Origin: a virus
IMG/VR virus record: IMGVR_UViG_3300042503_000814
Location: 1-61,742 of that record
Direction: 5' to 3' (one strand)
DNA length: 61,742 nt
Part shown: positions 25,769-35,189 of the stretch, in pieces
Layout: every line of letters begins with the position of its first letter
Position numbering within the stretch: the first letter of the stretch is position 1
Notes under the pieces: model-generated
Database searches by the model: none
Told to the model about the DNA's origin: nothing
Seen by the model: the letters and a program-made list of their open reading frames with translations, nothing else
Program-made: the position numbers and the translations under genes

Positions 25769-26553
25769 GAAATCCGCCCATAGATGATGAAGTTGCCATT
25801 TGATACGGTCGTCGCCGCAGTCGGCATATCAGACAAACCAGTGACAGCACCCGCAGCCATTGGCGGCAGTCGCGTGATCGCGCCTGTTGTAACCGTGCCC
25901 GCTTGCCATGTTCCGGCCGTGCCGCCGACAACCAGCACGCCAGCGGCATATCGCGTTCCAGCGACAATGCTGTACGAGGCTGGGTATCCGTCAGTTGCAA
26001 ACGCGCGAGAATAAATCGTCTGGGAGACGTTTCCGATTGTTGTGTCGTTTGCCGTCCGTGCAACCATCGTAATTATCGGTGACGTGCCCGTGACAGAGTC
26101 GACAATCGTCTCGTTCACGGTAAAAAGCGCAAACCTACACAGCGACAGCGAGGCAGTGGCAGTGCCGCCCGTTATAAATGTCAGTGTGGTGGCGGTAAAC
26201 GAGTACGGGGCTGTAAAAAACGCCAGCATCAGACTTCCCGAGGATGCCGCCGCGTTGCCGATAGTGCCGTGCCCGCGAGGCAACCAGTCAATTGATGTAT
26301 TGGTCGTCTGCATCGCCCATCGCAGGTTTTGGTTGACTGTGACGTTGCTGCTCAACCTCGCATCGCTCAGCGTGCCAGAGGTGACCTGCGAGGCTGCGAG
26401 CGACAGGGCATCGACACCGCCCGCAGCATGGCTGGAGGCGTGACCAGGGACGTTGGCCACCAAGTTCCAGGTGTAGCCGTCCCAAGAGTAGGTACGGCCG
26501 TTGACTGCGGCAGTTTGGCCGGACGTTGGCGATGCTGGGAATGTTATGCTCAT
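25765..26553 (-). CDS. tail fibre protein (type B N-terminus)
   Basis: 262 residues. N-terminus FPASPTSGQTAAVNGRTYSW followed by GYTWNLV is a module found also in 26603-27556. Middle GHASSHAAGGVDALSLAASQ is a common fibre motif. Beta-rich C-terminal half is a likely receptor-binding tip. Confidence 0.75.
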   Translation of the reverse strand: MSITFPASPTSGQTAAVNGRTYSWDGYTWNLVANVPGHASSHAAGGVDALSLAASQVTSGTLSDARLSSNVTVNQNLRWAMQTTNTSIDWLPRGHGTIGNAAASSGSLMLAFFTAPYSFTATTLTFITGGTATASLSLCRFALFTVNETIVDSVTGTSPIITMVARTANDTTIGNVSQTIYSRAFATDGYPASYSIVAGTRYAAGVLVVGGTAGTWQAGTVTTGAITRLPPMAAGAVTGLSDMPTAATTVSNGNFIIYGRIS

Positions 26554-26602
26554 GTGTTACATACCTACCGTCAGGAGAGCGGCGAGGTGGTGGGGGCGCG
26601 GG

Positions 26603-27556
26603 TCATGAGTTCACAAAGGCAGACGCGGCTGGCGTAAACGTGGTGCCGCTTGGGTAGCGGGCCGCCTTGGTAATCCGCACTTCGTCAATGTTGCCCGGAA
26701 ACCAGTATTTGTAGGTGACGTCATAATCTAGCGCGCCGACTTTTAGCGTTGCGGTATTGTTTGCAAGCGCGGATGTATATGAAGTGCCGCCGCTATTCAA
26801 GAGCACGCCATCCTTGTACAGATACACGGTATTCCCGCTTCGCACCGCCGCAACGTGATACCACGTATTCAGCGCGAAATTGGCTGTGCCCGATATCAAC
26901 GTTCTAGCTCCAGAGGTGCTTGTCAGTCCAAGATTGAGCAACTGAGCACTAGACCCTGCGACACCAAAGTTCCATCCCAGTGATGATGGCGTGCTGCTTC
27001 CGTCATCGCGGGTAATAAAATACGCACCGTAATCACCTTCGTACGAAGATGGATATGCCGACAACCTTATCCATGCCTCAACCGTAAAATCTCCGCTGAA
27101 ATAAAAGTTGTCGCTGGAAGCAAATCGCACGTAATCGGTGGTGCCGTTCAGCAGCAAACTTGCGCCACCAAACTTACTCTGCGATGTGCTGGTCTGCGCA
27201 GAGCCAATGCGAGTAGCCGCCTGCGCGTACGCGCTGCTGTCGGCAAACGTGGTGCCGCCATCCGCCCCGTCACAATGCAGCAGCAAGGTCACGGACGAAA
27301 ACAGCGGATCCCAAGAACTCAGGGCCGCCCGCGCCCAAGTGTTGCTTGCCGATGCAACATAGAAATACGAACCGTCATACGCAATCTGCCCAGCCGTGCC
27401 GGTCGCCGTCGCAGATGCTGGTACGCTTGACCATGACAGGCCAGAGCCACCACTCGCCGCGACCAGTTCCCAAGCCGCGCCGGTCCATGACCAAGTGCGT
27501 CCGTTGGCAGTATAGGTTTGACCTACAGTGGGTGATGCTGGGGGGGAGAGTGGCAT
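26603..27556 (-). CDS. tail fibre with LamG/concanavalin-like domain
   Basis: 317 residues. Type B head (SPPASPTVGQTYTANGRTWS), then a jelly-roll domain: LLLHCDGADGGTTFADSS, FSGDFTVEAWIRLS, NTWYHVAAVRSGNTVYLYKD, GNIDEVRITKAARY. That is the LamG/pentraxin fold that binds sugars. A glycan-binding fibre tip is the likely role. Confidence 0.8.
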   Translation of the reverse strand: MPLSPPASPTVGQTYTANGRTWSWTGAAWELVAASGGSGLSWSSVPASATATGTAGQIAYDGSYFYVASASNTWARAALSSWDPLFSSVTLLLHCDGADGGTTFADSSAYAQAATRIGSAQTSTSQSKFGGASLLLNGTTDYVRFASSDNFYFSGDFTVEAWIRLSAYPSSYEGDYGAYFITRDDGSSTPSSLGWNFGVAGSSAQLLNLGLTSTSGARTLISGTANFALNTWYHVAAVRSGNTVYLYKDGVLLNSGGTSYTSALANNTATLKVGALDYDVTYKYWFPGNIDEVRITKAARYPSGTTFTPAASAFVNS

Positions 27557-27566
27557 GTGCTAACTC

Positions 27567-27665
27567 CTATGCGATGCTCAGTGTGGCAGTGACGCGGTCG
27601 CTTGGTGTATACGAGGGCAGGGTGCCGATTGTGCCGCAGATTAGGAATTCGATTAAGTGTTTCAT
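27567..27665 (-). CDS. 32-residue peptide between fibre genes
   Basis: ATG 27665 overlaps the TGA of the oxygenase gene and GGAG lies 8 bases upstream. Product MKHLIEFLICGTIG... ends PSDRVTATLSIA. Slightly hydrophobic N-terminus. Coupling is the only support. Confidence 0.45.
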   Translation of the reverse strand: MKHLIEFLICGTIGTLPSYTPSDRVTATLSIA

Positions 27666-28204
27666 GTCGCACTCCAAGCAGCCGGATCGACCATGAATCG
27701 CCAAGACCAGACGACTCGCCTGACGTTGCCATTGACTTGGGAAACGCCGTGAATCTGTTCCGACAGAAGATAGGCCAGCGCGTCTCCTTCCCGCTGCTCT
27801 CGCTCCACGCCGTCAACGCTCACTACGCCTCCTGACGCTGGAGCGGAAAGCAATGTGTTCACGCCGACACACACCAGACCATCCTGCCGGAAATGATGAT
27901 CAACGTGTTCTGCAAACTCGCCGCCGGGAAGTAGAACACCAACCGTCATGCCGTCTAGGAATCGCGGCAGCGAGACCCCCAGCATCGGGAATCTATCCCT
28001 GATACGGCTCTGCACCTGATAGGCGACTTCGGGGAATCCGCCAGCCTCCACCACCGCGTTGCTGTTTGAGATTTTACGCAACAAATACGACTCGCCGTCC
28101 GCAGTTCTTGCGTCTCCGAGGCACGCCGCATTGGTGTCGCACCAAGCCAGCAGTGAGGCTCGTTCGCTCTCGCTAACAAAATTGCTTAGAAGAATAACGC
28201 TCAT
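27662..28204 (-). CDS. 2-oxoglutarate/Fe(II) oxygenase, prolyl-hydroxylase type
   Basis: 180 residues. FAEHVDHHFR provides the HxD iron ligands; VNTLLSAPASGGVVSVDG and GDALAYLLSEQIHGVSQV then give the distal His, followed by RRVVWSWRF with the Arg that binds 2-oxoglutarate. Such enzymes hydroxylate protein or sugar side chains. In phages they are found near tail and capsid genes. Its place among fibres suggests modification of a virion or surface component; the substrate is unknown. Confidence 0.8.
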   Translation of the reverse strand: MSVILLSNFVSESERASLLAWCDTNAACLGDARTADGESYLLRKISNSNAVVEAGGFPEVAYQVQSRIRDRFPMLGVSLPRFLDGMTVGVLLPGGEFAEHVDHHFRQDGLVCVGVNTLLSAPASGGVVSVDGVEREQREGDALAYLLSEQIHGVSQVNGNVRRVVWSWRFMVDPAAWSAT

Positions 28205-29265
28205 TAGTTGCAGTCCTGTTGCAGAGTGAATGACGCAAACGGCCCCGTCCCAACGGCATTGACGGCAGCAACTTGGAACGAGCCGGTGGGCGCGTGGCTG
28301 CTGACGAACCCGCCGGTATAAGAACCTGCTGGTCGCGAGCCGCTAGACGGAGCAACACTGGTCGTCGCGCCGCTGCCGATTCGCCAAACGTATCCGGTGA
28401 TTACCGAACCGCCGTTAGAAGCCGGCGCGTTCCACATAGTTGAGTTAGTCGAACATCCCCAGTAGTTGTCGGCATTTCGCAGTGAAGTCGGTGCATCAGG
28501 AACGCTCGCCGAATTCGGCGTCACGGCACTGCTCGCCGCCGAGTAGCTGCCCGTTCCGATGGCATTCGTTGCTGAGACGCGGAAGACATACGGCGTGCCG
28601 TTGGTGAGCGAAGTCACAACCACACCACTCGTCGCGGTCGATGCCGCCCGAGTGAACGTCGTCCACGTTGAGCCGCTGTTGGAACTGAACTGAACGGTGT
28701 AGTCCGTTATTGGAGTGACAGAAAGAACGGTTGGCGCAGTCCACGCGAGCGAAACCTGTGCGTTGCCCGCTGTGGGGGTCACGCTTGTTGGCGCAGGTGG
28801 AGTAAGCAACGCCCGCAACTCAGTGTCAGTGCCGCCGCCACCACTCACACCTAACTCAATGTAAGCACCCTGCCACATGTATGTCCGCGCCGTGTCCGTC
28901 GCAAGATAAATCACGCCAGCCGATGATCCGATTGCTGGAAACCCTGCGACCGTCGCGGCGGTGAATATGCTGCCCGATCCACCGACCGGACCGACCTCCG
29001 CGTACACGCTGCCGTTCCATTGAAATAAGCGGCCGGAAGAAATGCTGAGATAGAGGGCCGTTGTTGAGCCGGTGCCGGGGAAGCTAGCTGTATTGGCGTA
29101 TGCGAATAGCTCCGTGCCACCCCCGGTAGCCAGCTGCGTGACGGCACCCGAGCCGTTCCTATAGAACAGCTTGCCGTCTGCCTCATTGATGGCGATCTGC
29201 CCAGAGACGAGCGAAGACGGCACCGCAGCGGCCGTCGTTGATCGGAGGATCCGAACGGTAGCCAA
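28204..29265 (-). CDS. tail fibre with fibronectin type III domains
   Basis: 353 residues. Type A head (SLVSGQIAINEADGKLFYRN), then repeats around LFQWNGSVYAE, and from about residue 155 an Fn3 domain (PTAGNAQVSLAWTAP, DYTVQFSSNSGSTW, LTNGTPYVFRVSATNAIGTG) plus a second Fn3-like unit to the end. Fn3 domains are common in phage tail proteins and bind carbohydrate weakly. Confidence 0.8.
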   Translation of the reverse strand: MATVRILRSTTAAAVPSSLVSGQIAINEADGKLFYRNGSGAVTQLATGGGTELFAYANTASFPGTGSTTALYLSISSGRLFQWNGSVYAEVGPVGGSGSIFTAATVAGFPAIGSSAGVIYLATDTARTYMWQGAYIELGVSGGGGTDTELRALLTPPAPTSVTPTAGNAQVSLAWTAPTVLSVTPITDYTVQFSSNSGSTWTTFTRAASTATSGVVVTSLTNGTPYVFRVSATNAIGTGSYSAASSAVTPNSASVPDAPTSLRNADNYWGCSTNSTMWNAPASNGGSVITGYVWRIGSGATTSVAPSSGSRPAGSYTGGFVSSHAPTGSFQVAAVNAVGTGPFASFTLQQDCN

Positions 29266-30033
29266 CTAGAACGAACCTCCATCGATGTCGGAGCTAGGCG
29301 CGAGGTAATCAGTTCCAGCAGACGCTACGGAATACGCGGAGCCATTTCCTTTGAGAAGTCCGTTAACGGCCGCGGTCAGGCCCGTGCCGCCATAGCCAAC
29401 GGCTACCGCGGTGCCCTGCCAGACACCCGTGGAAAGCGTGCCAACGCTCGTCAGGCTGGAAGCGGTGACACCAGAACCGAGGGTTGTGGCCGAGAGGACG
29501 GTCGATCCGTTGATCTCATACACCTTGCCAGTCAGCAGGTTGAAGTCTTGGTTGCTCGTCCAAGCTGCAGTGGCGCTGACCCAATTCAGCGTCTTGTCAC
29601 TGTTCCCCTTGAGCGTAATGCCACCACCGTCGGCTGTGGCGTCTGAGGGCGAGGCGGTATCGCCCAGAATGACGTTGATGTCATCCACGCTGACCGCGGT
29701 GCTATTGATGGTGGTCGTCGTACCGTTGACGGTTAAGTTGCCGCCGACAGTGACGTTGCCAGAAAAATTAGCCCCAGCCAGCTGGGCGTACCCGGATAGA
29801 TCGACGTTGCCGCCGCCCGCCGCGACAGCCGAATCGACATAGGCCAGCGTGGCAAACGCCCCGGATCCACCGATGGCGATAACGCTAGTGGCCAGCCCAC
29901 CCGCGCCGCCAGTGCCAGTCCCGTAATAGAGGATATTTGTCTGCTCATTGAATGCCAACTCTGCGTTGGCCATGCTGCTTGGTGCGCCAGCCCCGCCTCC
30001 GCTCGCCCGTCGCTTGATCCGTAATGTCGCCAT
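29266..30033 (-). CDS. tail fibre protein (type A N-terminus)
   Basis: 255 residues. Head MANAELAFNEQTNILYYGTG, then FSGNVTVGGNLTVNGTTTTI and SVDDINVILGDTASPSDATA, which are frequent in the shafts of marine and freshwater phage fibres. Ends SDIDGGSF, close to the end of the next protein (VVDGGNF). Confidence 0.75.
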   Translation of the reverse strand: MATLRIKRRASGGGAGAPSSMANAELAFNEQTNILYYGTGTGGAGGLATSVIAIGGSGAFATLAYVDSAVAAGGGNVDLSGYAQLAGANFSGNVTVGGNLTVNGTTTTINSTAVSVDDINVILGDTASPSDATADGGGITLKGNSDKTLNWVSATAAWTSNQDFNLLTGKVYEINGSTVLSATTLGSGVTASSLTSVGTLSTGVWQGTAVAVGYGGTGLTAAVNGLLKGNGSAYSVASAGTDYLAPSSDIDGGSF

Positions 30034-30392
30034 CAGAAGTTACCCCCGTCTACAACCGAACTCTCTGGATAATTACGCCACTTGCCGCTTGACCACCGCA
30101 GCACATCACCTGTTCTGATGTCTGTCATCTCCACATCGCTAGACGACGGCAACGAGAACCGCAACGCAGACAGCAGATACGGCAAATCGTTCCACCGCGT
30201 CACACCGTCACCGATCTTGATCGCGCCCGAGCCGAACGCTGGGTCTGTGTAGTCGTACGTGTCTGCCGATGGTTCCGTGGTAAGCGGGACATCTCGCTCA
30301 TAGCCCACCTCGCCTGCAAGAAGGATCGGATTCGCGGCCGACCATTCCGCAGCCGTACCGCGTCGAAGCTGCGAGTATTTGATGTAGCTCAT
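30033..30392 (-). CDS. fibre head protein, Mtd N-terminal-like
   Basis: 119 residues. RRGTAAEWSAANPILLAGEVGYE... and KIGDGVTRWNDLPYL match the short attachment module at the start of many fibre proteins (related to the Mtd N-terminal domain). Here it is a separate small protein ending VVDGGNF. It may be an adaptor for other fibres. No reverse transcriptase is nearby. Confidence 0.75.
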   Translation of the reverse strand: MSYIKYSQLRRGTAAEWSAANPILLAGEVGYERDVPLTTEPSADTYDYTDPAFGSGAIKIGDGVTRWNDLPYLLSALRFSLPSSSDVEMTDIRTGDVLRWSSGKWRNYPESSVVDGGNF

Positions 30393-30931
30393 ACGCCGCG
30401 CCCTTTGGCCCGATAGGCATGCTTGGCAATCACTTGCTCGCGGAGGTCCGAGTTCTTTGCGGAGGGGTTCAGCTTCTTGGCCTTCGCCACTTCCTCTCGC
30501 ACAATCGTCTCGCTGATGAGCTTCCGCTTGGGATCGGCCACGCCCGGGTCGTAGTTCACCGTTCCGCTCACGGCCAATCGCCGCTTGTGGGCGACTTTGA
30601 GGACATCGTCATTGTTGGAAACCCACGCTTCGGGATCGCGCCAGCCTCGCTTGTCAGCCAGCCCTCCCACGTAGTGCTTGCCCGAGATGTTGATCCCGGC
30701 GCTCTTGGCTTCCGCGGCCACGTACTTGGCCTGTCGGACGGGCATGTCGTCCAGCTGCTGGTTGTTCATGCGGCCCTCCATGAACGCACGGTCAGTGCCC
30801 TTGGTGCCGGGGGGCGCCTGGAGGGCACACATCTCTGCGAATAGCACAGACTGGCCGTCCGCAATCATCTTGCGGTAATGGGACTGAACAGACTGCGAAG
30901 CGCGGGCGATTGAGAACGGAAGGTCGGTCAT
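30389..30931 (-). CDS. hypothetical protein
   Basis: 180 residues, helical, Lys-rich C-terminal half. Includes YVGGLADKRGWRDPEAWVSN. No family recognised with certainty. Lies between portal-side genes and fibres in the late operon and overlaps both neighbours, so likely a virion or assembly protein. Confidence 0.65.
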   Translation of the reverse strand: MTDLPFSIARASQSVQSHYRKMIADGQSVLFAEMCALQAPPGTKGTDRAFMEGRMNNQQLDDMPVRQAKYVAAEAKSAGINISGKHYVGGLADKRGWRDPEAWVSNNDDVLKVAHKRRLAVSGTVNYDPGVADPKRKLISETIVREEVAKAKKLNPSAKNSDLREQVIAKHAYRAKGRGV

Positions 30932-31143
30932 TGGTTGTAGGTCACTCTGTGGCCACGGGATTTCAGAAACTCACCCAGCTGTTGCGGGTTCACGTTAGGC
31001 CCATTGGCGCGGGCGAAGTCCAACGTCTCGCTAGTGGAACGGGCCACCTCCGGGTTGACCCCATGCGCCAGCAGCTGACGAATGCGGTCTTCTGGCGAAA
31101 AATTCCCGAAACTCTCGTCCACGTTTACATTTTTTTTAAACAT
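30928..31143 (-). CDS. small hypothetical protein
   Basis: 71 residues from ATG 31143, overlapping the portal stop by a few bases. DRIRQLLAHGVNPEVARSTS and LGEFLKSRGHRV are helix-rich. Function unknown. Confidence 0.6.
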   Translation of the reverse strand: MFKKNVNVDESFGNFSPEDRIRQLLAHGVNPEVARSTSETLDFARANGPNVNPQQLGEFLKSRGHRVTYNQ

Positions 31144-33118
31144 TCGGCGTCCTCTCAGAAGGTGAATCAGCGGGCGGTGGAGGGGGTGGGGGAGGTGGCG
31201 GCGGAACCATGTACCGCGACACATCGGTGTTCATCGCCTTGCCCCAGTCCTCCAAGAGCGCGTTGAACAGTTCCGGCTTACCGGCCTGCAACAGACCCTG
31301 ACTGATCGGCGCGAGGATCTGCATCGCGTTGGTGATGTTCTCAATGCGAGTGGCGACGTTGGGCTTCTTCACAGACCCAGCCTCAACGCGGTACGAATAC
31401 TCCCGCACAACGGAATCCGGGTCTTCGCCTTGAACGTGCATCTGCCACGCCTGCGCAGCCATGGGGCCAAGCAGAGGAGCAACGTCCTGCGGGCCAATCA
31501 ACCATCGGGCGAGGAGGGCTTCCTTGCGAGCGACCAGCGACAGAGCGTCTTCCAAAATATTTGCGTAATCGTCCGGCCTGACCGAAATCTGCTCAGCCTT
31601 CACCTGCGCTTCTGCAGCTGATCTGAAGGAATTCCTGGTCATGCCATAGATGAGTTCTGTCAAACCAACGCGACGGTCGAACAGCGCGGTGACCTCAGAG
31701 ATGATCTGGTACATGTCCGAGGTGACACCCGGCATCTGGAAGACCGAGATCACATCGTTGACCGACCGGCCGATGGCTTCAGATATCTCTACGATCTTGA
31801 ACCCGCCCTCATCCTTCTCCAGGATCTTGGCCTTCAGATCCGGGTCTGCGGACTTGGCCACGCCGATCAGCACCTGCGCGCTGGTTGCAATGCGCGTGGC
31901 GAGGAACGACATCGCCCAGTTGATGAATCGAAGCTCACCGATACCGGGACGAATGATAGAGATGGGCCAGCTGTACCCCGGCTTGCCGTGCCAAGCGAGC
32001 GGCGTGAACGGCCAGCCTCCTGGTTCTGCCCAGAATGGGATGGGCCACTGAGCCGCCATGAACATCGACGGCGCAACCCCAGTCTCGTCCACTTCCTCCT
32101 GCAACATCGCTTCGGGCATGTTCAGTGGGAAATCAATTCCCTCTGCCACGGCGATGTAGCAGTTGGGTCCGAACGCATCGAACTTGCCGCGGAGGTCTTT
32201 GTCGGCGTTCTTAAGCCGGTCGCCAAACCCCGTCTTGGAGTACACCTCCCAGTAGACGATGAGGTCGTTGGTCTTCCCCATCTTCTTCTTGTACTCAAAG
32301 CCGCGCTCGTTGTTGTCGCCGCGGGACGAGTAGCTTTCCATGTGCCCGCTCAGATCCTCGCGAGACAGGCCGAACTTCGCCGCCACTTCATCCACTGGCT
32401 GGACCCGTTTGCGCGCGGCCCAGCGGATGTCCTCAAACTCATCGGCATCGGGATCCCAGACGAGGTTGTCTATGGAGTCGTAGAAGCTCCCGGCCATCTT
32501 CAGCTGCGATCCCGGCGGCGAATAAAGCTCATGCCACCAGACGCCTGCACCCTTAATGAACGCTTCCTCCACCACCTTCCGCGAGTGCTTCTTGAGATCC
32601 AACTCGTTGGGCGTGTAGTTGAGGTAGTCTTCCAGGAGCCTGGAGACGAGCTTGCGCCGCTCCAGCATCATCTGCTGCTCCTGCAAGCCCTGCTGGTACA
32701 TCTGCATGCCGGGGTCTGGCATCATCACCGGCTGGCCATCGGGTCCAATGATTGGCTGACCGTCCGGCCCCATGGCTGGCACTGGGGGCTGGGGCTGGAT
32801 GCCAAGGAGTGCTGGCCCGATGATGGGATACTCCTTGGGGGTCACCGCGCGGTTGGGGTTCCGGTGGTGGATCACCGCGGTAAAGAGGCGCACGGCCTCC
32901 CACACACGGTTGACCTGCATGCGGAATGCAGGAGGAGTCATGCCCTTGTTGTAGCCACGCTCCCCACGGGCGTACCCATCTTTCCACATGAAATCTGGGT
33001 CGCCAGCAAAGAAGTTCATCGCCTCGTCACCGTCCTCTGTGAACGGACGCTTATGGGCGGTGGCCTGCTTAATGCACTCAAGCCAGCGGGCGACGATTGG
33101 ACGAAGCGGTTTATCCAT
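31136..33118 (-). CDS. portal protein
   Basis: 660 residues from ATG 33118 (AGGAG 5 bases upstream), chosen over a GTG six bases earlier. Helix-rich start, then VNRVWEAVRLFTAVIHHRNP, WWHELYSPPGSQLK, DNLVWDPDADEFEDIRWAA, and a helical C-terminal part. This pattern is typical of the large podovirus portals that form the 12-fold DNA entry ring. Ends in a long run of prolines. Placed between terminase and fibre genes. Confidence 0.85.
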   Translation of the reverse strand: MDKPLRPIVARWLECIKQATAHKRPFTEDGDEAMNFFAGDPDFMWKDGYARGERGYNKGMTPPAFRMQVNRVWEAVRLFTAVIHHRNPNRAVTPKEYPIIGPALLGIQPQPPVPAMGPDGQPIIGPDGQPVMMPDPGMQMYQQGLQEQQMMLERRKLVSRLLEDYLNYTPNELDLKKHSRKVVEEAFIKGAGVWWHELYSPPGSQLKMAGSFYDSIDNLVWDPDADEFEDIRWAARKRVQPVDEVAAKFGLSREDLSGHMESYSSRGDNNERGFEYKKKMGKTNDLIVYWEVYSKTGFGDRLKNADKDLRGKFDAFGPNCYIAVAEGIDFPLNMPEAMLQEEVDETGVAPSMFMAAQWPIPFWAEPGGWPFTPLAWHGKPGYSWPISIIRPGIGELRFINWAMSFLATRIATSAQVLIGVAKSADPDLKAKILEKDEGGFKIVEISEAIGRSVNDVISVFQMPGVTSDMYQIISEVTALFDRRVGLTELIYGMTRNSFRSAAEAQVKAEQISVRPDDYANILEDALSLVARKEALLARWLIGPQDVAPLLGPMAAQAWQMHVQGEDPDSVVREYSYRVEAGSVKKPNVATRIENITNAMQILAPISQGLLQAGKPELFNALLEDWGKAMNTDVSRYMVPPPPPPPPPPPADSPSERTPNV

Positions 33119-33142
33119 GGGCACTCCTATTAGCTAGTGTCC

Positions 33143-33460
33143 TTACTTGCCCCTGCGGGCTTCCAAGTCGGCTACCTTCCGCTCCAAAAGCGCCACTTTC
33201 TCGGCCAGAATCGCATTCTTCTGAGGCTTGTGTTCCCAGAAGCCGTAGTCCTTCCACGCCTGGAACTCGTTCACGCCGGGGTCGGTGACATGGTGGACCG
33301 ACTGCTTCTCATTCCCGCCGTAGCCGGGGGCCAAGGCCCACAGGGTCAGGGTCCGCTGGCTCACCTTGGTAACCAAGGCCGGGATGCACTCAGCGCCCTC
33401 ATGGGCACGGAAGAACACCCAGTCACCAAGCTCAGCGGTCGGCATTACGTAATCGCTCAT
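33143..33460 (-). CDS. hypothetical protein between portal and terminase
   Basis: 105 residues. ELGDWVFFRAHEGAECIPALVTKVS looks like a small beta-barrel; the C-terminus (LAEKVALLERKVADLEARRG) is a coiled coil. Overlaps the terminase stop. A packaging or head-completion helper is possible. Confidence 0.7.
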   Translation of the reverse strand: MSDYVMPTAELGDWVFFRAHEGAECIPALVTKVSQRTLTLWALAPGYGGNEKQSVHHVTDPGVNEFQAWKDYGFWEHKPQKNAILAEKVALLERKVADLEARRGK

Positions 33461-35142
33461 CTTTGTCTACTCCCCATTGGCCCGAGAACAATGCAGTTGT
33501 CTTCGGACGACTGCTGCCTGCGGCGTTTGTCCGCGAGGTAACGCACCCACCATGGATCGGGGCCATAGGTCTTTGGCGGTGCGTGGTATTTTGGTTCGTA
33601 CGCGCAGAGGTACTCCACGCTCTGGATGGCGTGGACTTCCCCGCGGCTCTGCGGCTCGTCGGTCACGTAGACCTGTCCGTTGACGCTCGTCGTCTTTTTC
33701 CGGTAGCGGCGGATCTCGCGCATCAGATTCGGACACGCACCATCCAAGAACTTCAGCTTGGTCGAACCGTCTCCCCGGATGTGGAGCATCTGCCGGACGA
33801 GCGCCGTGCGGGCCGGGATGTCGTCGGAGCCGGGGATGAAGCCGTACCCGCTCATCTGCGACTTGATGCCGCGCTTCTTCAGTTCCTCTGAGTACAGTTC
33901 ATGGGGAAGACGGCCCGAGCCTAAGTCTCTGAGCATGCCGCCGTGCATGTCGATGATGAATGTACGGTAGTTCTGGCCATCGGCCTTCTGTGCGAACTGG
34001 TCGCCAAAGATGAGCGCATTGGCTTGGCGGATATACAGTTCGTCGTAGATCAGCAGGAACTTCTCGTCTGGCGGAACTGCGCCAAAGACACACGCCAAGA
34101 CCGTATGCCCCGGGTCGATTGCAACATACCGCGTCCAGTCCTGTGGAACCCGCCCATCGGGTAGATCCTCTCGCCGCAGAACATGCACGCCAGGATTGAA
34201 CGACGGGTACATGAGCGTGCTTTCCGTGGTGAACTCGCCCTCCGCTCGCATGCGAAGCTCGTCCATCCCCAAGGCAGACCACCGCTCAATATTTTTCTTC
34301 TTTTCCTCCTGGTCGATGTGGGCGTTATCCAAGAAGCGCAGGGTGAACTTCTTAATAATCGGGTTCTCTTTGCCCTCTTCTTCAGCCTTGTCCGCACGTT
34401 CACACAACCCCAGCAGCGCATCGTTTTTACTATGGGGCATAGCCGACCATACAAACCGGCCTTTGCGGTCGGCAAGCCGCGCCTGCATCTCCCCAACCCA
34501 TCGTTCATTATTAATATCCTCATCAATGTGAACTAAGTCAGCTTGAAAGCCCTGCGGAGGTTCGCCTTCTGAGGAGAAGCAATTAATAGTCCAACCGTTA
34601 GTAAGCTCTGCCTTGTTGAGGTAGCCTGCGTTCTTCAGTACCCAACTCATCTCTTTGATCATGCGGGGCGGGATGAGGGGCGGTGCTGGCTTTGCTTTGG
34701 TAGGGTCATCAACCCCGGGCTTAAATGCCCGCCACTGGCCCGTTGTCTCGTCCTTGATCATCTTGAACGCACCGGCACGGAACAGCATCGGTACAATTAC
34801 AAGACCTACGTGGGGCCAGTTCCGCCCGATTATCACAAGGTTCCCGCCCTCTTTGGGGTACTTCCCGTACGGGTCTTGTCCGGTGGCCGCGCGTGCGTCC
34901 TCTACGAAACTTGCTGCCGATTTTCCTGACCGATTGCCGCCGATCAGCAGGCGTTCGCTCGCCATGCACTTGTGAAACTCCTCCTGCCTGGGCATGGGGG
35001 AATACAGACGCAGAGCTTCGATCCGGCGTTCAGCCAGTTCGATCTGCACATCGCGCAGCTGGTTGAGGGCATGCTGCGTGATGCCTTGGACCGCCGGTTC
35101 GTCAGGTGGCGGCGGCGGGGGGATCTGTGGGTGCTTGCGCAT
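33457..35142 (-). CDS. terL: terminase large subunit
   Basis: 561 residues. ATPase: Walker A LIGGNRSGKS (about 66-75) and Walker B ADLVHIDED. Nuclease: RYVAIDPGHTVLACVF, the first Asp of the RNase H-like fold, with FIIDMHGG and GEVHAIQSVEY further on. It packs DNA into the procapsid and cuts it. Immediately downstream of the small subunit. Confidence 0.92.
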   Translation of the reverse strand: MRKHPQIPPPPPPDEPAVQGITQHALNQLRDVQIELAERRIEALRLYSPMPRQEEFHKCMASERLLIGGNRSGKSAASFVEDARAATGQDPYGKYPKEGGNLVIIGRNWPHVGLVIVPMLFRAGAFKMIKDETTGQWRAFKPGVDDPTKAKPAPPLIPPRMIKEMSWVLKNAGYLNKAELTNGWTINCFSSEGEPPQGFQADLVHIDEDINNERWVGEMQARLADRKGRFVWSAMPHSKNDALLGLCERADKAEEEGKENPIIKKFTLRFLDNAHIDQEEKKKNIERWSALGMDELRMRAEGEFTTESTLMYPSFNPGVHVLRREDLPDGRVPQDWTRYVAIDPGHTVLACVFGAVPPDEKFLLIYDELYIRQANALIFGDQFAQKADGQNYRTFIIDMHGGMLRDLGSGRLPHELYSEELKKRGIKSQMSGYGFIPGSDDIPARTALVRQMLHIRGDGSTKLKFLDGACPNLMREIRRYRKKTTSVNGQVYVTDEPQSRGEVHAIQSVEYLCAYEPKYHAPPKTYGPDPWWVRYLADKRRRQQSSEDNCIVLGPMGSRQR

Positions 35143-35189
35143 ATTCTCCGCAGTAGTCGTCCTGCTCGCTTACGGGCTGTACGTCCTCC

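Noticed and set aside
30033-30392. Mtd-like head as sign of a diversity-generating retroelement
   Set aside because: No reverse transcriptase, template repeat or variable lectin domain was found; only the attachment module is shared.
31988-33133. A 381-codon open frame on the plus strand opposite the portal gene
   Set aside because: It mirrors the portal coding frame, has no motif and lies against the operon direction.
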